Below, in pieces: positions 1-6,697 of a stretch of 14,771 nt of DNA. The stretch covers positions 1 through 14,771 of the forward strand of contig CAJUFU010000012.1 of assembly GCA_910585555.1 (NCBI GenBank), read 5' to 3'. Position 1 is the first letter of the stretch; every line of letters begins with the position of its first letter. The notes below the pieces were generated by a model, which worked only from the letters and a program-made list of their open reading frames with translations, made no database searches and had not been told where the DNA came from. This stretch comes from an uncultured Lachnospiraceae bacterium (GTDB lineage: Bacteria; Bacillota; Clostridia; Lachnospirales; Lachnospiraceae). A program made the position numbers and the translations under genes.

Positions 1-363
1 CGCTGTAAAAAGAATCCTAACTGCAATGTTGTCCTTATCTAAATGACATTGGAAAATTCCCTCTGCCTTTCCTTGCAGCTTATCCAATACCGCCGCAACC
101 AGTATCGCCAGGGGATGCTGTATACAGATAAATTCCACTGCCAGGAACAGTGAATTTTTCAGGGAACGCCCAAACGCGCTGTCATGGAACAGCTTCCCAT
201 AATTTTCCAACCCGATCAGTCTGGCCTCCCCCATTCCTGTATAATCTGTAAATCCGTAATAGACACTCAGACAGATCGGTGCCAATACTGCAAACATGAA
301 AACCAATACTCCCGGCAGAACGAGACTGAAAATCACCGGCTTATTGCCGTACAGCTTTCTCAT
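1..363 (-). CDS. Carbohydrate ABC transporter permease (MalF/UgpA type), 3' end outside window
   Basis: This is the N-terminal 121 residues of a binding-protein-dependent sugar permease, an inner-membrane subunit of an ABC importer. The start is the ATG at 361-363, with an AAAGGAGA ribosome-binding site at 369-376. A first hydrophobic segment lies at about residues 9-36, followed by the family's GFTDY-type loop and the 'GLENYGKLF' motif. A second hydrophobic stretch covers about residues 72-91. The gene follows the sugar-binding lipoprotein gene on the same strand, the usual layout for such importers; a second permease gene would be expected further left. After residue 104 the sequence becomes hydrophilic (CHLDKDN), where the family normally continues into another membrane helix. 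The last 17 residues may therefore not belong to the gene. Family assignment is firm; the substrate is unknown. Confidence 0.85.
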   Translation of the reverse strand, partial: MRKLYGNKPVIFSLVLPGVLVFMFAVLAPICLSVYYGFTDYTGMGEARLIGLENYGKLFHDSAFGRSLKNSLFLAVEFICIQHPLAILVAAVLDKLQGKAEGIFQCHLDKDNIAVRILFTA

Positions 364-420
364 AGAACTCTCCTTTCCCGCAGACCTCTACTGCACATCT
401 GATACATTCGGCAAATAAGA

Positions 421-461
421 AGAGGATGCCCAAAAAGTATCACTCTTTCGGAACATCCTCT
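421..461 (-). promoter_or_regulatory. Intercistronic hairpin between binding-protein and permease genes
   Basis: In minus-strand RNA, AGAGGATG pairs with CATCCTCT (8 bp, plus-strand arms 421-428 and 454-461). An inner CCGAAAG arm can pair with UUUUUGG. The hairpin lies between the stop of the lipoprotein gene and the permease ribosome-binding site. Only a broken T-rich run follows (TCTTATTTG), so it reads better as an attenuator or mRNA-stabilising element than a full terminator. Such elements are known to raise the binding-protein to permease ratio. That role is inferred here. Confidence 0.5.
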
Positions 462-488
462 CCTTCATTACGCAGTTACTTCTTCATT

Positions 489-1862
489 TTATTTACATGC
501 CGCGCCAATCGTTGCGAGGAAGTCCTCCACGCTTGTGGAACCGTTCGATACACCCTGAATCTCACTTTCAATGGATGTCTTAAAGGCAGAAGGTCCACAG
601 TCATTGATCGGTGTTCCTGATATGCTTTCTGCATCTTTCAAAATATTCATCACCTGCTTTTGCAGTTCCGTCTCATTACCCGTCAGATACGCTGTCTGGT
701 CTTGTGCAGACAAACCTACCCCTTTCTCCCATCCATATTTGGAAAGTTTATCCGGCTGATACATATAGTTTAAGAATTTGATTGCTTCTGCCTGTACTGG
801 CGAATTTGCGGACACCGCATAACCGCCGCCGTTCCATGCAGCGATCACATTTGCGCCGCCTCTGCCGCCTTCTACCACAGGCATGGTAAAGGCACGGATG
901 TTGTCTCTGATCTCAGGTACGATGTCCTCATTCAAAGCCATGGAACAATCCCAGCTCCCCATGCAGTACATTGCCGCCTGCCCATTTGTAAACAGATTCA
1001 TGGTCGTCCCGTAATCCTGAGAATCATATCCAACCTGAAACATGTCTGCCGCTGCAGAATCTACCAGAATCTGGGTTGCCTCTTTAATCTCAGGCGCTGT
1101 GAAATCTCCTGACGCTACCGCTTTGCTGACAATGTCCGCATAGTCTTCCCCTGCAACCTTCACCAGGATATCTGTGAGGAAACATGCCATCGGCCAGCCA
1201 TCGCCGCCATCCATGGCAATGGGTGTAATACCAGAAGCTCTGATCTGCGTGCACAAATCCATCAGCTCATCATAAGTCTCAGGAATCTCCCACCCATTGT
1301 CTGCAAACATTTTCTGGTTATAATAAAACAACATGATATCCGTATTTCTTGGAAGACCATAAAGCTTATCCTCTTTCTTGAAGCCTTCTAAAGAGCCTGC
1401 AATAAATCCATAGTCAGTATAATCATCCACATTTAATTCAGCCAGTACCCCTGCGTCCAATACTTCATCGAGAAATGCCGGCTGTCCCCAAATACTCACC
1501 ACATCTGGCATACCATCCATGGCATATGCTTTAAACTTTGTCTTGTAAGCCTCCTCATCCAGCGCTTCCACTTCAATGGTAATATCCGGATTTTCTGCCA
1601 TATACTCATCAATAATCATCTGTTCCACCAGTCCTTGTCCATTCTTACGATCTGGCAGATTAGAGAACAACCTGATGGTGACTGCCTCCCCTTTGGCTTC
1701 ATCTGCTCCCGCTTTCCCATCCGTATCCTGCGCACTGCTATCTTCTTGCGCATTGGTCTGGCCTTCCACAGGCGTTGCACCACTATCTGCGCCGCCGCAT
1801 CCTGTTAGAAGCGCTGCCGTCATTGCCGCTGTAAGCATTGATGCTATGAATTTTTTCTTCAT
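489..1862 (-). CDS. Extracellular carbohydrate-binding lipoprotein of an ABC importer (family 1)
   Basis: This 457-residue solute-binding protein captures a sugar outside the membrane and delivers it to the permease encoded next. A lipoprotein signal peptide is evident: positively charged MKKKF, a hydrophobic stretch and the lipobox LLTGC with lipidated Cys22. A low-complexity linker rich in Ala, Glu and Asp (about residues 23-58) is typical of Gram-positive lipoproteins. The mature part shows family 1 features: 'EAYKTKFKAYAMDGMPDVVSIWG' is split between about residues 104 and 127, 'MFADNGWEIPETYDEL' follows, and the 'NGQAAMYCMGSW' region lies near residue 293. Length is normal for the family. 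The start is set by a GGGAGG site at 1870-1875. The ligand cannot be read from the sequence. Confidence 0.93.
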   Translation of the reverse strand: MKKKFIASMLTAAMTAALLTGCGGADSGATPVEGQTNAQEDSSAQDTDGKAGADEAKGEAVTIRLFSNLPDRKNGQGLVEQMIIDEYMAENPDITIEVEALDEEAYKTKFKAYAMDGMPDVVSIWGQPAFLDEVLDAGVLAELNVDDYTDYGFIAGSLEGFKKEDKLYGLPRNTDIMLFYYNQKMFADNGWEIPETYDELMDLCTQIRASGITPIAMDGGDGWPMACFLTDILVKVAGEDYADIVSKAVASGDFTAPEIKEATQILVDSAAADMFQVGYDSQDYGTTMNLFTNGQAAMYCMGSWDCSMALNEDIVPEIRDNIRAFTMPVVEGGRGGANVIAAWNGGGYAVSANSPVQAEAIKFLNYMYQPDKLSKYGWEKGVGLSAQDQTAYLTGNETELQKQVMNILKDAESISGTPINDCGPSAFKTSIESEIQGVSNGSTSVEDFLATIGAACK

Positions 1863-1942
1863 TTCTTTTCCTCCCGTTTTTCGATGTATTTCTATGATGG
1901 TCTTATCTTATCATCCGCAAAAGAGCATTTACAGATATCAAA

Positions 1943-1971
1943 ATTTTAAAATGGTGTAATATTTTCGACAA
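1943..1971 (-). promoter_or_regulatory. Candidate sigma-A promoter of the sugar ABC operon
   Basis: On the minus strand, a -35 TTGTCG (plus 1966-1971) is followed after 17 bp by a -10 TAAAAT (1943-1948). They match consensus at 4/6 and 5/6 positions. It would start transcription about 75 bases before the lipoprotein ATG. The -35 box overlaps the U-tract region of the terminator of the preceding aro operon, so the two transcription units abut tightly. No clear catabolite-repression (cre) site was seen nearby. Confidence 0.45.
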
Positions 1972-2016
1972 AGAAAAAGCATCACGCAATAGCTCCTCTC
2001 TACTATTCCGTGATGC
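1970..2016 (-). terminator. Rho-independent terminator after aroQ
   Basis: The arms GCATCACGGAATAG and CTATTGCGTGATGC (minus strand; plus 2003-2016 and 1979-1992) form a long stem with one internal mismatch and a 10-base loop. In RNA sense it is followed directly by TTTTTCTTT. It lies 35 bases after the aroQ stop and ends the yqeG-aroE-aroK-aroQ transcript. Confidence 0.88.
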
Positions 2017-2050
2017 CTGTTTCCTTCCTTTCCATTCTATTGTCTCAATA

Positions 2051-2488
2051 TCATCCTTCTTTGTGAGAAAGAATAAAGTCAATCCCCATCAAATACCCCT
2101 CTAATCCCTGCCCGTAAATCTGCTGATCGCAGGCCGGTGCCGTCACGGAAACTTTACGGAACTCTTCCCGCTCCATAATATTAGAAATATGGACCTCCAC
2201 CTTCGGCACCGTGATGCTGGCAAGGGCATCCCGGATTGCATAACTGTAATGGGTGTAAGCGCCCGGATTGATCACGATGCCCTCTGTACCATCCGCATAA
2301 GCATCCTGAATCCGGTCAATGATCGCCCCTTCATGGTTACTTTGAAATACCTCAATGGTACAACCCTCTTTTTGCCCTTTCTCTGCTATCATATGAAGCA
2401 GATAGTCATAATCCTTTGTACCATAGACACTCTTCTCCCGAATCCCCAGAAAATTCAGATTGGGTCCATTGATCACCAACATCTTCAT
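2051..2488 (-). CDS. aroQ: Type II 3-dehydroquinate dehydratase
   Basis: This 145-residue cytoplasmic enzyme dehydrates 3-dehydroquinate to 3-dehydroshikimate, the third step of the shikimate pathway. The family signature is intact: 'INGPNLNFLG' near the N-terminus, the flexible-loop Arg17 and catalytic Tyr22, 'NPGAYTH' at 75-80 with the acid/base Asn and His, 'EVHISN' with His100, and Arg111. Length is standard for the type II dodecameric enzyme. The usual Pro after the loop Arg-Glu is Lys here, a minor change. The start has a GGGAGGA site at 2498-2504. It is the last gene of the aro operon, 38 bases after aroK. Confidence 0.96.
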   Translation of the reverse strand: MKMLVINGPNLNFLGIREKSVYGTKDYDYLLHMIAEKGQKEGCTIEVFQSNHEGAIIDRIQDAYADGTEGIVINPGAYTHYSYAIRDALASITVPKVEVHISNIMEREEFRKVSVTAPACDQQIYGQGLEGYLMGIDFILSHKEG

Positions 2489-2526
2489 AACTGCACTTCC
2501 TCCCTCTGATTAACACTTCTTTCTTA

Positions 2527-3033
2527 TCATGCAATCTCTTTTTCTATCTCACACAAAATCTGCTCAAAATCCTTGCCGTCCACATCTATGACGATGTCCG
2601 CCGCGTCCTGATAACAGCTCTCCCTTGCGGCAAGCATGGTGCGAATCTTTGCAAGCGGATTATCTCCCTGCAAAAGCGGTCTGGCAGTATCGTGTTTTAC
2701 CCTCTCATAAATCGTTTCCGCAGTTGCCCGAAGATAGATTACCTGTCCCAATGTATGCAAAAGCTTCCTGTTCTCTTCCCGTAAAGGCAGGCCGCCGCCC
2801 ACCGATATGATTTGGTTACTGGTATGTTCCAGAAGCCTGTTCAGACACCTGGTCTCACTGTCCCTGAAATATTCCTCACCCTCGGCGGCAAAGATTTCCG
2901 CTATGGACCTTTGTTCCGCTCTCTCTATCTCCTTGTCCGTATCTATGACAGGTTTACGCAGCCGGTAAGACAGCCGAAACCCCACCGTAGTCTTTCCCGC
3001 TCCCATAAACCCGATCAATATTACGTTTCCCAT
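2527..3033 (-). CDS. aroK: Shikimate kinase
   Basis: This 168-residue kinase phosphorylates shikimate to shikimate 3-phosphate using ATP. Visible motifs are the Walker A loop GFMGAGKT (residues 8-15), the DTD motif with shikimate-binding Asp33, Arg57 in 'RDSETR', the GGG motif at 79-81 and the lid Arg118 in 'DTARPLL'. Length is typical of the stand-alone bacterial enzyme. The start is the ATG at 3031-3033. A Shine-Dalgarno-like AGAGAGGA lies about 11 bases upstream, a slightly long spacing. It lies between aroE (52-base gap) and aroQ, so three pathway enzymes are co-transcribed. Confidence 0.96.
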   Translation of the reverse strand: MGNVILIGFMGAGKTTVGFRLSYRLRKPVIDTDKEIERAEQRSIAEIFAAEGEEYFRDSETRCLNRLLEHTSNQIISVGGGLPLREENRKLLHTLGQVIYLRATAETIYERVKHDTARPLLQGDNPLAKIRTMLAARESCYQDAADIVIDVDGKDFEQILCEIEKEIA

Positions 3034-3085
3034 GCTCTTTCGTATCCTCTCTAAAAACGTTCTCCTGCTTTATACCGGACATCCT

Positions 3086-3958
3086 TTAGTCCGTGCGGGT
3101 AAAATGTGCCTTCAATTTCTCATAGACCACCTGCACATCCGCCTCCGGCACGGTCACCTGATTCCACAACTCATATGCAATGATTCCCTGATACAAAAGC
3201 ATCTTAAGGCCATTGTACGCTCTGCCCCCATTTGCCTTGACCAGCTGCATAAACCTGGTCTCCCAGGGACTGTAGATCAGGTCAAATCCTGTATGAATCT
3301 TTTCATAAAATGTCTCATCGGCAATAACCACATCTTCCACATGGGGTGAAAGTCCCACCGACGTACCCTGAATAGCCAGATATTGTCCCGCCGGTAAATT
3401 CGCATATGCCGCAAGAAGCATGGGTACGATCACTTCTCTTCCCGCAGCATGGTTCACTTCACGGGCCACCGCCTGCGCCTTATCAAGTGTACGGTTTAGC
3501 AGATACACTTTAGCCGCACCCTTCACCGCACAAAGATACGCCACCGCCCTGGCGGCGCCGCCGGCTCCTAAAAGAATGATCTGCTCCCCTTCTATCCGGA
3601 TACCCTCACCGGTCATGGCACGGTACAATCCTTCCATGTCCGTATTGTAGCCTTTATACCCGCCCTCAGTCCTTACCAGTGTATTGACTGCGCCGATATT
3701 TCGCGCTAGTTCGTCCACTTCCTGCAGGCTCTCTATCACCTGGCTCTTATAGGGAACTGTCACATTTAGCCCCAGCAGATTCAGCGCATAGGCACCTGCC
3801 ACGGCCTCCTTAAGCCTGCCCGCTTCCACCAACAGAGGCACATACACCATATCATGTCCCAATGCCTGCGCCAGGGTGTTGTGTATCATGGGCGACAGGG
3901 TATGTTCCACCGGATTGCCGATTAAGCCGCAGATTCTTGTCTTACCGTTTATTTTCAT
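3086..3958 (-). CDS. aroE: Shikimate dehydrogenase (NADP+)
   Basis: This 290-residue enzyme reduces 3-dehydroshikimate to shikimate with NADPH. Motifs in order are the shikimate-binding 'HTLSPMIHN' (the first Ser of the usual SxS is Thr20), 'NVTVPYK' with catalytic Lys71, 'NTD' with Asp107, the NADP-binding GAGGAARA (131-138), 'NRT' (155-157) for the cofactor phosphate, 'GTSVGLSP', and 'GLKMLLYQG' with Gln257. I chose the ATG at 3956-3958 because GGGAGA lies just upstream and the protein then begins MKINGKTRICG, as in relatives. An in-frame start 42 bases earlier would add 14 residues overlapping yqeG with no good ribosome site. The chosen start overlaps the end of yqeG by 17 bases, suggesting translational coupling. 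Confidence 0.95.
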   Translation of the reverse strand: MKINGKTRICGLIGNPVEHTLSPMIHNTLAQALGHDMVYVPLLVEAGRLKEAVAGAYALNLLGLNVTVPYKSQVIESLQEVDELARNIGAVNTLVRTEGGYKGYNTDMEGLYRAMTGEGIRIEGEQIILLGAGGAARAVAYLCAVKGAAKVYLLNRTLDKAQAVAREVNHAAGREVIVPMLLAAYANLPAGQYLAIQGTSVGLSPHVEDVVIADETFYEKIHTGFDLIYSPWETRFMQLVKANGGRAYNGLKMLLYQGIIAYELWNQVTVPEADVQVVYEKLKAHFTRTD

Positions 3959-4469
3959 AGGATTCTCCCTTTCGATGCCGTTTATAAAAGAACAGTACAA
4001 TCCACTCCAACCGCCGTTTTAACACAATCTGTATCTCTTCTTTTGGGTGAATGGGCTTTACCAGGAAAGCCTTGATTCCTGCCTTTTTGGCTCCCCAGAC
4101 ATCCGTAAAAAGCTGATCTCCCACAAAAAAAGTGGTGCTTTCATCCGTTCCCATAAGTTCCATGGCCTTTTTGTAGCTTTTCACGGAAGGCTTGCCCGCT
4201 TTATAGATATACGGGGAATGCACTTTATCATGGAACATCTTAACCCGCGGTTCTTTATTATTCGACAAGAGCATACTCGCAAGGCCAATGTTTCTAAGCC
4301 GCACAAACAGGGCTATGCTCTTATCATCTGCCGGCGCCCCATGGGTTACCAGGGTATTATCTATATCAAAAATCACGCCCCGGTATCCTTGTTCATATAG
4401 TCCTTCATAATCTATCTCATATGCAGAATCCAGATATACATCGGGATAAAAACGTTCTAACCATGCCAT
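3942..4469 (-). CDS. yqeG: YqeG-family HAD IIIA-type phosphatase
   Basis: This 175-residue haloacid-dehalogenase-fold phosphatase matches the YqeG family in length and motifs. Motif I is 'FDIDNTL' (Asp35, Asp37), motif II is 'LLSNNK' (Ser69), Lys93 sits in 'AGKPS', and the final acidic motif is 'GDQLFTD' (118-123). The physiological substrate of the family is not firmly established. In Bacillus, yqeG lies near the shikimate dehydrogenase gene, and the same neighbourhood is kept here. The ATG at 4467-4469 is the first possible start, since an in-frame TAG lies two codons upstream. The nearest strong site, GAGGAG, is about 15 bases away, unusually far, so initiation may be weak. Confidence 0.88.
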   Translation of the reverse strand: MAWLERFYPDVYLDSAYEIDYEGLYEQGYRGVIFDIDNTLVTHGAPADDKSIALFVRLRNIGLASMLLSNNKEPRVKMFHDKVHSPYIYKAGKPSVKSYKKAMELMGTDESTTFFVGDQLFTDVWGAKKAGIKAFLVKPIHPKEEIQIVLKRRLEWIVLFFYKRHRKGESYENKR

Positions 4470-4528
4470 AACCTATGTTCCATTCTCCTCGTTCCAGCTT
4501 TCTACCGTTCGGTAAAATTTCCTATATC

Positions 4529-4558
4529 ATAATAACAAAACACCCTGCATCTTTGCAA
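4529..4558 (-). promoter_or_regulatory. Weak candidate promoter for the yqeG-aro operon
   Basis: A minus-strand -35 TTGCAA (4553-4558) and -10 TATTAT (4529-4534) are separated by 18 bp. The -35 lies inside the nrdR terminator stem. A small TACCG-TT-CGGTA inverted repeat at 4503-4514 sits downstream of the predicted start. The call rests only on spacing and partial consensus. Confidence 0.33.
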
Positions 4559-4566
4559 GGTGTTTT
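4537..4566 (-). terminator. Rho-independent terminator after nrdR
   Basis: In the minus-strand reading, AAAACACCTTGCA pairs with TGCAGGGTGTTTT around a 4-base loop (10 core pairs plus flanking A-U pairs). The right arm ends in UUUU, followed by GTTATTAT. The flanking A and T runs make it nearly symmetrical, so it could act on both strands. It lies about 65 bases after the nrdR stop. Confidence 0.75.
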
Positions 4567-4629
4567 CATAATTCACTGCCGTTTCTCAGTTCCCATATCT
4601 TGATGGCACAAAAGTAAGACAACAGCAAC

Positions 4630-5082
4630 CTACTTATCTAACACGCTCTTAAGTTCATCCATAAACGTGTTAATGTCCTTGAATTCCCTGTATACGGACG
4701 CAAATCTGACATAAGCTACTGCTTCTAAATCCTTGAGTTTATTCATTACCAGTTCACCGATTACCTGACTTGGAATTTCCTTTTCTTCCCGATTAAAAAT
4801 CTCTGTCTCCACTTCATCCACCAGCTGGTTGATCTGGTTGGCGCTGATGGGTCTCTTGTGACATGCACGAAGGACGCCTGCCTCAATCTTTGACCTGTCA
4901 TAGGTCTCTCTGTTGTCATCTTTCTTAATGATAATGAGCGGTATCGTCTCCACCTTTTCATAAGTGGTAAACCGTTTATCACACTCGTCGCAGACACGTC
5001 TCCTTCGTATGGAGCTGTTATCGTCAGCAGGTCTGCTGTCAATCACTCTGGTGTTCTCATGACCACAAAAAGGGCATTTCAT
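4630..5082 (-). CDS. nrdR: Transcriptional repressor NrdR
   Basis: This 150-residue ATP/dATP-sensing zinc-ribbon regulator represses ribonucleotide reductase genes. The N-terminal zinc ribbon has Cys3, Cys6, Cys31 and Cys34, with the DNA-contacting 'SSIRRRRVC' segment. An ATP-cone domain covers about residues 49-139. Length equals that of known NrdR proteins. I chose the ATG at 5080-5082, which gives the family N-terminus MKCPFCG and has AAGGAGG 8 bases upstream. An ATG 18 bases earlier would lie inside that ribosome site. No ribonucleotide reductase gene is in the window, so its targets lie elsewhere. Confidence 0.96.
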   Translation of the reverse strand: MKCPFCGHENTRVIDSRPADDNSSIRRRRVCDECDKRFTTYEKVETIPLIIIKKDDNRETYDRSKIEAGVLRACHKRPISANQINQLVDEVETEIFNREEKEIPSQVIGELVMNKLKDLEAVAYVRFASVYREFKDINTFMDELKSVLDK

Positions 5083-5115
5083 CAGGATATCCTCCTTCAC
5101 ATCAACCGTAATATC

Positions 5116-5133
5116 ATATGACTCAATATGACT
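5116..5133. repeat. Two 8-bp direct repeats just downstream of the nrdR -10 box
   Basis: ATATGACT occurs at 5116-5123 and again at 5126-5133, a 10-bp period equal to one helical turn, adjoining the nrdR -10 at 5134-5139. The placement fits a small operator for a factor contacting one DNA face. It does not match the paired NrdR boxes I know of, so the binder is unknown. Confidence 0.5.
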
Positions 5134-5162
5134 ATTATAGACGATATAATAATTTATGTCAA
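5134..5162 (-). promoter_or_regulatory. Perfect-consensus sigma-A promoter of nrdR
   Basis: The minus strand carries TTGACA (5157-5162), a 17-bp spacer and TATAAT (5134-5139), matching consensus at every position. The expected start site is about 45 bases before the nrdR ATG. A repressor gene with such a strong core promoter suggests control by a bound factor. Confidence 0.9.
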
Positions 5163-5234
5163 CTATTTTATGGAAACTATATCCCTCTCAATTAAAGTCT
5201 GATACCTAGATTCTATAACCTGAAAAGTTCCGTT

Positions 5235-5468
5235 TTACAGGCAAATATCCACAATGATGATGTCCGGACCTATCTGCTTAATATCCTTATAACAGATGAC
5301 ATAATCTGGGTCACTCCCAAACAGACCACACCATTTATTCTCTCCCGGAATAATCAGTTTAAAAATCTGTCCGGTACATTCATCAAACTCAAAATCATTC
5401 ACCCTGCCAAGTTTTTCACAATTCTTCAAGTTAATGACTTCTTTTTTCTTTAATTCCGAAAATAACAT
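5235..5468 (-). CDS. ylmC: YlmC/YmxH-family sporulation protein (PRC-barrel)
   Basis: This 77-residue protein begins MLFSELKKKEVINL and contains 'GRVNDFEFDECTGQIFKLIIPG', spread over residues 21-42, followed by 'DYVICYKDIKQIGPDIIIVD'. That is the small PRC-barrel pattern of the YlmC/YmxH sporulation family, whose exact function is not established. Length is typical. In Bacillus, ylmC lies a short way downstream of sigG, so its closeness to sigG here fits conserved synteny. The ATG at 5466-5468 has the site GGAGAGG just upstream, but that site is enclosed in a long hairpin described separately. A stretch of about 150 bases separates its stop from the nrdR start and holds the nrdR promoter. Confidence 0.85.
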   Translation of the reverse strand: MLFSELKKKEVINLKNCEKLGRVNDFEFDECTGQIFKLIIPGENKWCGLFGSDPDYVICYKDIKQIGPDIIIVDICL

Positions 5469-5525
5469 AGGAACCTCTCCGGGCTTTTTACTTATAGTAT
5501 GTTCCTGCCCGAAAAAGGTTCCTAT
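5467..5525 (-). promoter_or_regulatory. Long hairpin occluding the ylmC ribosome-binding site and start codon
   Basis: In minus-strand RNA the arm at 5507-5525 (AUAGGAACCUUUUUCGGGC) pairs with the arm at 5467-5484 (GCCCGGAGAGGUUCCUAU). That gives about 18 pairs with one bulge and two G-U pairs, around a 22-base loop. The second arm contains the GGAGAGG ribosome site and the first two bases of the AUG. No U-tract follows, so it is not a standard terminator. The loop contains CATACTAT, resembling a sporulation sigma -10 element, but no matching -35 was found at normal spacing. A transcript starting inside the loop would escape the hairpin. Confidence 0.65.
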
Positions 5526-5544
5526 TCTATCTGCTTCCCGCGGC

Positions 5545-6651
5545 CTAATCCGCTGTCACATATTCCGCATAGACATAACCTTCCGTATATCCGTCCTCAG
5601 ACAAAACGACCTTATACCATTGGCCGTCCTCCACAACTTCCAGATACTCGTATGTCTCCCCTGCCTTCGCCATCTTAATGACAGTGGTCCCTGAAGTGGA
5701 CGGATTATCCCGGATTCTCACATCGCTGTCTATTGTGAGAGTGCCTATAGAAGCGCTTTCCGGAGCCGATTCGGTTTCTTCCTCCATCTCCTGGTCCTGC
5801 TCCTCTTCCTGTTCTCCTTCCGCTTCTTCTCCGGATGCTTCCTCCTGCATCTGTTCCTTTGCCGCCTTTTCATAATTTTTAGGCACGTAGCGTCTGTACA
5901 GGTTAAATGCCAAAAAGGCTACAATGACCAAAACAACACACCCTATGACAGCCGTCATGATGGTCAGGATATCAACACCTTCCTCCTCATCATCGTCATC
6001 CCAATCTTCCTCTTCCCAGTCATCATCTTCCTCAATCTCCTCCCGATAGACCGGTCTTCTTTTCTTGGGCGGCGGTGCCGGCTGGGGCCGTCTTCTCTCC
6101 GCCGGCGGCTGGGGACTTTTTCTTCTAGCCCGTTCCTCCTGAGAGGAACGTCTCCTTTCCACATCGGTTGTCTCAGGGCGTCTCTTTGATACATCGCTCT
6201 TTTCGGGACGATTCTTTGCTGCGTCGCTCTTCTCAGGACGTCTCTTTGGCGTATCGGTCATCTCCGAACGGCTCCTTGCCGTACTGCTCCTCTCCGCCTG
6301 GGCGCCGGAAGAAGACTTTTTGGAAGGGGTTGTCTGGGAAGCGGCATTTTTCTTTGGTGCACTTCCAGACGCCCCCTTTTGCGGTCTGCGCTCGTTTCTG
6401 ATCTCAGCCGCCGTCTCCGAAAGTATATTCCGCTCTATCGCTTCCATCGGTATATCCGCAGCATCACGGGAAACTTTCTTCCCGCTCTTTTTCTCTCCCA
6501 CCAGTCTGCCGCATTTGGGGCAGAATTTATTCTCCTGTCGAAGCAGTGTGCCGCAGTCCGGACAGCGCCTCTTCTTTATCACTCTGGCGCCGCACTCGGG
6601 ACAAAACTGATCCGACTCCGTCAGGCGGGCACCACACTCTGTACATACCAT
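5545..6651 (-). CDS. Zinc-ribbon, single-pass membrane protein with C-terminal SH3-like domain
   Basis: This 368-residue protein has no function I can name. Two zinc ribbons open it: CxxC pairs at Cys3/Cys6 with Cys17/Cys20, and at Cys30/Cys33 with Cys44/Cys47. A disordered Lys/Arg/Ser/Pro-rich region follows, with four degenerate 10-residue repeats (about 128-167). Next are a very acidic patch (204-225), one membrane helix (about 228-252), a second acidic Glu-rich stretch (267-296) and a bacterial SH3-like domain (303-367) with 'VRIRDNPSTSGTTVI' and 'WYKVVL'. The likely topology is zinc ribbons inside and SH3 outside, perhaps touching cell wall; this is inferred. The ATG at 6649-6651 is chosen because GGAGGAGAGGG precedes it. 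An upstream TTG would lie within that site. It is divergent from sigG. Confidence 0.85.
   Translation of the reverse strand: MVCTECGARLTESDQFCPECGARVIKKRRCPDCGTLLRQENKFCPKCGRLVGEKKSGKKVSRDAADIPMEAIERNILSETAAEIRNERRPQKGASGSAPKKNAASQTTPSKKSSSGAQAERSSTARSRSEMTDTPKRRPEKSDAAKNRPEKSDVSKRRPETTDVERRRSSQEERARRKSPQPPAERRRPQPAPPPKKRRPVYREEIEEDDDWEEEDWDDDDEEEGVDILTIMTAVIGCVVLVIVAFLAFNLYRRYVPKNYEKAAKEQMQEEASGEEAEGEQEEEQDQEMEEETESAPESASIGTLTIDSDVRIRDNPSTSGTTVIKMAKAGETYEYLEVVEDGQWYKVVLSEDGYTEGYVYAEYVTAD
6151..6270 (-). repeat. Four degenerate 30-bp repeats in the zinc-ribbon gene
   Basis: The stretch encodes RSEMTDTPKR, RPEKSDAAKN, RPEKSDVSKR and RPETTDVERR. Each 10-residue unit carries a Ser/Thr-Asp pair in a basic setting. 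The units differ at many bases, so the array is old or under selection rather than freshly expanded. Confidence 0.7.
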
Positions 6652-6697
6652 ATTCCCTCTCCTCCACAATAAATCTGACTATCGTTTTGTCCTTATA

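Noticed and set aside
184..620. Small plus-strand open frames opposite the sugar transporter genes
   Set aside because: They run antisense to the permease and lipoprotein genes and show no family features.
3959..4000. Longer aroE with 14 extra N-terminal residues
   Set aside because: The extra residues overlap yqeG, lack a ribosome site and do not fit the family N-terminus; GGGAGA precedes the downstream ATG.
5101..5234. NrdR boxes upstream of nrdR
   Set aside because: The AT-rich region has direct repeats, but I could not find a pair of symmetrical 16-bp NrdR boxes with the expected spacing.
5469..5523. The ylmC leader hairpin as a terminator of the zinc-ribbon gene
   Set aside because: No U-tract follows the stem; the start codon of ylmC does. 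An RBS-occluding structure fits better.
6151..6270. CRISPR-like array
   Set aside because: The 30-bp units are degenerate, contiguous without spacers, and in frame within a protein-coding gene.
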